Below, piece after piece: positions 61,258 to 64,000 of a stretch of 64,000 nt of DNA (the stretch's first letter is position 1; each line of letters starts with the position of its first letter). The stretch covers positions 62,001-126,000 of the forward strand of contig JACCIC010000293.1 of assembly GCA_018907035.1 (NCBI GenBank). The letters are read 5' to 3'. The DNA comes from Sycobia sp. Sy_11 (taxonomy: Eukaryota; Arthropoda; Insecta; Hymenoptera; Epichrysomallidae). The position numbers and the translations under genes are program-made. The notes beneath the pieces were generated by a model, which ran no database searches, was not told where the DNA came from, and saw nothing but the letters and a program-made list of their open reading frames with translations.

Positions 61258-62140
61258 TGCTTCCTGGTCTACGCTCCATCTATATCGCTGCATGCAAGCG
61301 CTGATTCCGTTTTGTTCCACGCGTGTAAATGTCAATACGAAAAACCGCGTTAAAACTAACCAGTCGTATAGCGACGCTTAGAAACAAAGTGACGGCATTT
61401 TTCGGCTAGGAATTAAATTTCTTCTTTTTTTTTTATGTTAATCGAGTGACTGATGCATTGTAAGGAGGATTTTAAAAAGAAGTCGGAGTAAAGTTTGATC
61501 CTCGTGACGCCGCGTAACATGACGGAATATTTGACGGTGATTTTGCATATTATACCGATTGCTACGCGTCAACAAAGCAAAAAACACTCTCCAAACGCGA
61601 ATCCTCAATCTACGACTGTACATAAATTATAAAGAGGCAGATCCGTCGTGTTAGACGGCGTTATGGCCGTCAGATTCAGACGAGCGAACCTTCGTCTCGT
61701 TAAAAGGAAATGAAAATTATGGACGCATTCTTGATTTATTTGGGGCCGAACGTAATTCTTGCCAATAACAGCGGAATTTCGCCATTTTCGCCCAAAAAAT
61801 CCTGCCCACGTTTTATATTACATTTTTATCGAGATAGAATATTTTCAAAAACTTAAAAATTGATAGACCGCGCGATACCAGTCGACCGCCGCTCGCTTTC
61901 GTAAAAACGTTTGCCTCGTTCTCATCCGAAACCAACAAACAATTCCCATCCTCATAAGAACCTTGTTTTTCGTTCGATGATTTGCAATATCAAGCTTGCC
62001 AATTAGCCGTACAAACACATCTACACGTATCGCCCAAGGTAAATGCGTCAAAGCTTTTATAATTGGCCCGTAATGGCCGAGGATCGCGTTAATCGCGTCC
62101 CTGGGAAAGTTTCAGTTTCAGAGAGGGCGTTGGGCGCGGG
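61258..62140. other. CpG-bearing spacer, no gene
   Basis: Mixed sequence with a T run near 61425-61434. Minus-strand frames at 61147-61335, 61438-61623 and 61845-62051 are unrecognised. Confidence 0.5.
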
Positions 62141-62148
62141 GTATTCGC

Positions 62149-62166
62149 GCTTTATAATTATAAAGC
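62149..62166. repeat. 18-bp perfect palindrome
   Basis: GCTTTATAATTATAAAGC is its own reverse complement and lies in a CpG-rich setting with homeodomain-type TTAATTA and TTATAAT words nearby. It could be a dimeric transcription-factor site. Confidence 0.7.
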
Positions 62167-62652
62167 CGAATCCCCGCGGTATTAAACACTTAATTATACG
62201 CGTCGATCCGACGATGACACCGCGGTCCGATGCGCGCGTGCACCGACACGCGGAGTAGCTAGAGAGAGAGAGAGACAGACAGAGACTCTAACGCCAAGCT
62301 ACCTTTACAGTAATATATATGTATATATATATATATACACATATATATGAAAACGCGTGTTTACAACGCGCGGAAACCGCCGTGTCTTTAACGATCTCCC
62401 GGGCGCGCTCGCCAGCGACCCTCGTTAAAAAGCCGTATAATATTATCGTCAAGGGCTGGAAACGGAGCCGCGCGGGGGCGTTAAGGGCACGCGTTCTCCG
62501 CGGGAGGACCGTTTGGTTTTTTCTTCTTCTTCTTTCCTTTTTTTTTTTTTTTTTTTTTTTAATATTTATGGAAATTCGTCGTTCGACACGGTACTTTGGC
62601 GGGGCGATTCCGTGCACTGCCGTAAAATTGCACTATTAGAATTCGGACTTCG

Positions 62653-62657
<5 letters not shown>
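62167..62657. other. CpG-rich spacer with poly-T run
   Basis: Contains a short interrupted AT array at about 62312-62348 and a T run at about 62538-62560. Frames at 62288-62992 cross these simple repeats and are not credible. Confidence 0.5.

Positions 62658-62684
<27 letters not shown>
62658..62684. repeat. (GA)n microsatellite
   Basis: Short GA array followed by an A-rich run. Confidence 0.93.
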
Positions 62685-63461
62685 TTAAAAAAAAGGAAGG
62701 ATTGTACGAGATTCGTAAGGATATGCCTATATATCCTGCTCGGCATGGCGCGCGCATTAATAACCGGGATTTATTTGAAAAGGGTAAAAGGATATTTTTG
62801 ATCGTTTTAATAAATTGCACGCTCTTCAATATTAATTATTTACAAAGCCTGTTTACCGGGCCTCGGGGTAATGGATTTTCATTTTTCCAAATGATCGCAG
62901 GATTTCATAATGGCACCGCGTTTAACGCGCGATCATGTCCCCTGCCGTGCGCGCACTTTCCATTGCGAGGAAGATATTTCGGACAGAACTAAGTTTGCGG
63001 GCCTCTAACGGATTTGTACTTTTCTGGGAATCCGGTGGGGACAGGAGGCCGAGCTTATCGGCCGACGAGAAGAACCGCTCGCCAGAACGTCAGTCCCGTG
63101 CGCGATTTCTCGATAATCGCGCGGGACGAGCCGCGTACTTTTCTCGATTACGGGGCCCTTTTGCGTAGGGCCAAATTCGCCGTATTCATCAATCTCCATC
63201 GACCCTCGGGAAAATTCGGTTTCTCCACTCGCCGAGCGCCCTTTATCTTCGCATATGGGTTTATTTACTCCCGTATCAAATGTTTATTTCTGTCCACGAG
63301 ATATCTTTTGATATGAATTTCGCGCGGTCTTAGCTGTACAGCGAAATCATTTCGACTAGGCCGCCGCAAACTTATTTGTGTTTTCGTTCAATATCTGTAT
63401 TAGGAATATGTCTATAGTTGATTGTTATATATGGAATAACGTTTGTGCAATCATGAATGAA
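62685..63461. other. CpG-bearing spacer, no gene
   Basis: CpG-rich at about 62920-63250 with frames open on both strands and no recognisable product. Confidence 0.5.
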
Positions 63462-63482
63462 GCTTTGCTTTGCTTTGCTTTG
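63462..63482. repeat. (GCTTT)4 pentanucleotide repeat
   Basis: Four perfect GCTTT units, the only pentanucleotide microsatellite noticed in the window. Confidence 0.9.
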
Positions 63483-64000
63483 AATTAGATATCTGCAAGT
63501 AATTTTGCAGTTTTAAGAAAAGGAGTTATAACGTATTAATTTCATTACTAAATTTGAAATTACAATCTTTTTTTCTATAAAAACCATAACTCCTGTTCTC
63601 ATTGAATGCAATTAAAATTTCTGATATTGTAAAACTATTTAAACATTTGTTCTATTTATTTTCGTTGATATTTAATATTATTTTGGTATTTAATATCAAA
63701 GATATTAAGTATCGTTAATACATAAAATGAAAAAAAAAAATAATAATTAAAAAATTTCATATGGAGATTTGGGTTTTTATGCCGAGAACGACGATCATCC
63801 AATCATTTGTAGAATTGGCTCGGACAATCAAACGAAATTAATAATAAAATGAAAATTCGGTACATATTTTAAATAGCATTTGATTCATGACTACTTCAAT
63901 CAACTTCAAAGATTTGCTGATAATTACACGAATACTTCATATTATTTATAATAATATATTTCATCCGCAAATATTATATCTATAAGTACGTTATATTTAG
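63483..64000. other. AT-rich spacer, no gene
   Basis: Unique AT-rich sequence to the end of the window; nothing recognised. Confidence 0.55.

Noticed and set aside
1..64000. CRISPR arrays, rRNA, operons, phage or plasmid features
   Set aside because: No spaced direct-repeat arrays, no ribosomal RNA signature and no dense coding; the sequence is eukaryotic non-coding DNA.

Overview
The window looks like non-coding DNA from a eukaryotic nuclear genome, most likely an insect and possibly a hymenopteran such as an ant. The reasons are AT-rich sequence without CpG depletion, a very high density of long (AT)n, (GT)n and (GA)n microsatellites, a dead mariner transposon, and two copies of a tRNA-derived SINE. 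The order-level guess is inference. There are no operons, rRNA genes, CRISPR arrays or prokaryotic signals.

No protein-coding gene can be supported. Nearly all long open frames are translations of microsatellites (YIYI, HTHT, SLSL or REREREr strings) or have the length expected by chance in DNA of this composition. The window is probably intergenic or lies inside a very large intron. The best small-gene candidate is a 67-codon minus-strand frame at 40133-40336 with a convincing signal-peptide-like N-terminus; it is unproven.

Layout. 1-6.4 kb: AT-rich spacer with six (AT)n arrays. 6.4-8.7 kb: a long, diverged inverted repeat with arms of about 970 and 700 bp around a 540-bp loop. 8.7-12.2 kb: microsatellites plus a minus-strand mariner remnant (about 10.0-10.8 kb). 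12.6-13.7 kb: CpG-rich block with alternating GA, CT and GA tracts. 15.4-19 kb: dense microsatellites and a CpG-rich block at 17.4-18.6 kb. 19.6-19.9 kb: SINE copy 1 (minus) with a perfect 13-bp target-site duplication. 19-32 kb: microsatellite-poor, with a GC-balanced block at 22.8-23.4 kb and a candidate conserved non-coding block at 26.0-26.8 kb. 32-38 kb: AT arrays resume. 38.2-46.5 kb: another microsatellite-poor stretch, with the small secreted-peptide candidate. 46.5-61 kb: very dense AT arrays, SINE copy 2 (plus, 47.8-48.0 kb), and a 16-bp direct repeat flanking one array at 59.0-59.1 kb. 60.7-63.4 kb: CpG-rich block with a hairpin next to a TATA-like box and an 18-bp perfect palindrome.

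No genes act together here. The biology visible is repeat biology: SINE retrotransposition, mariner decay by internal deletion, a large inverted duplication, and microsatellite growth. The inverted-repeat arms show array growth directly, because one arm has a long array where the other has only a short seed.
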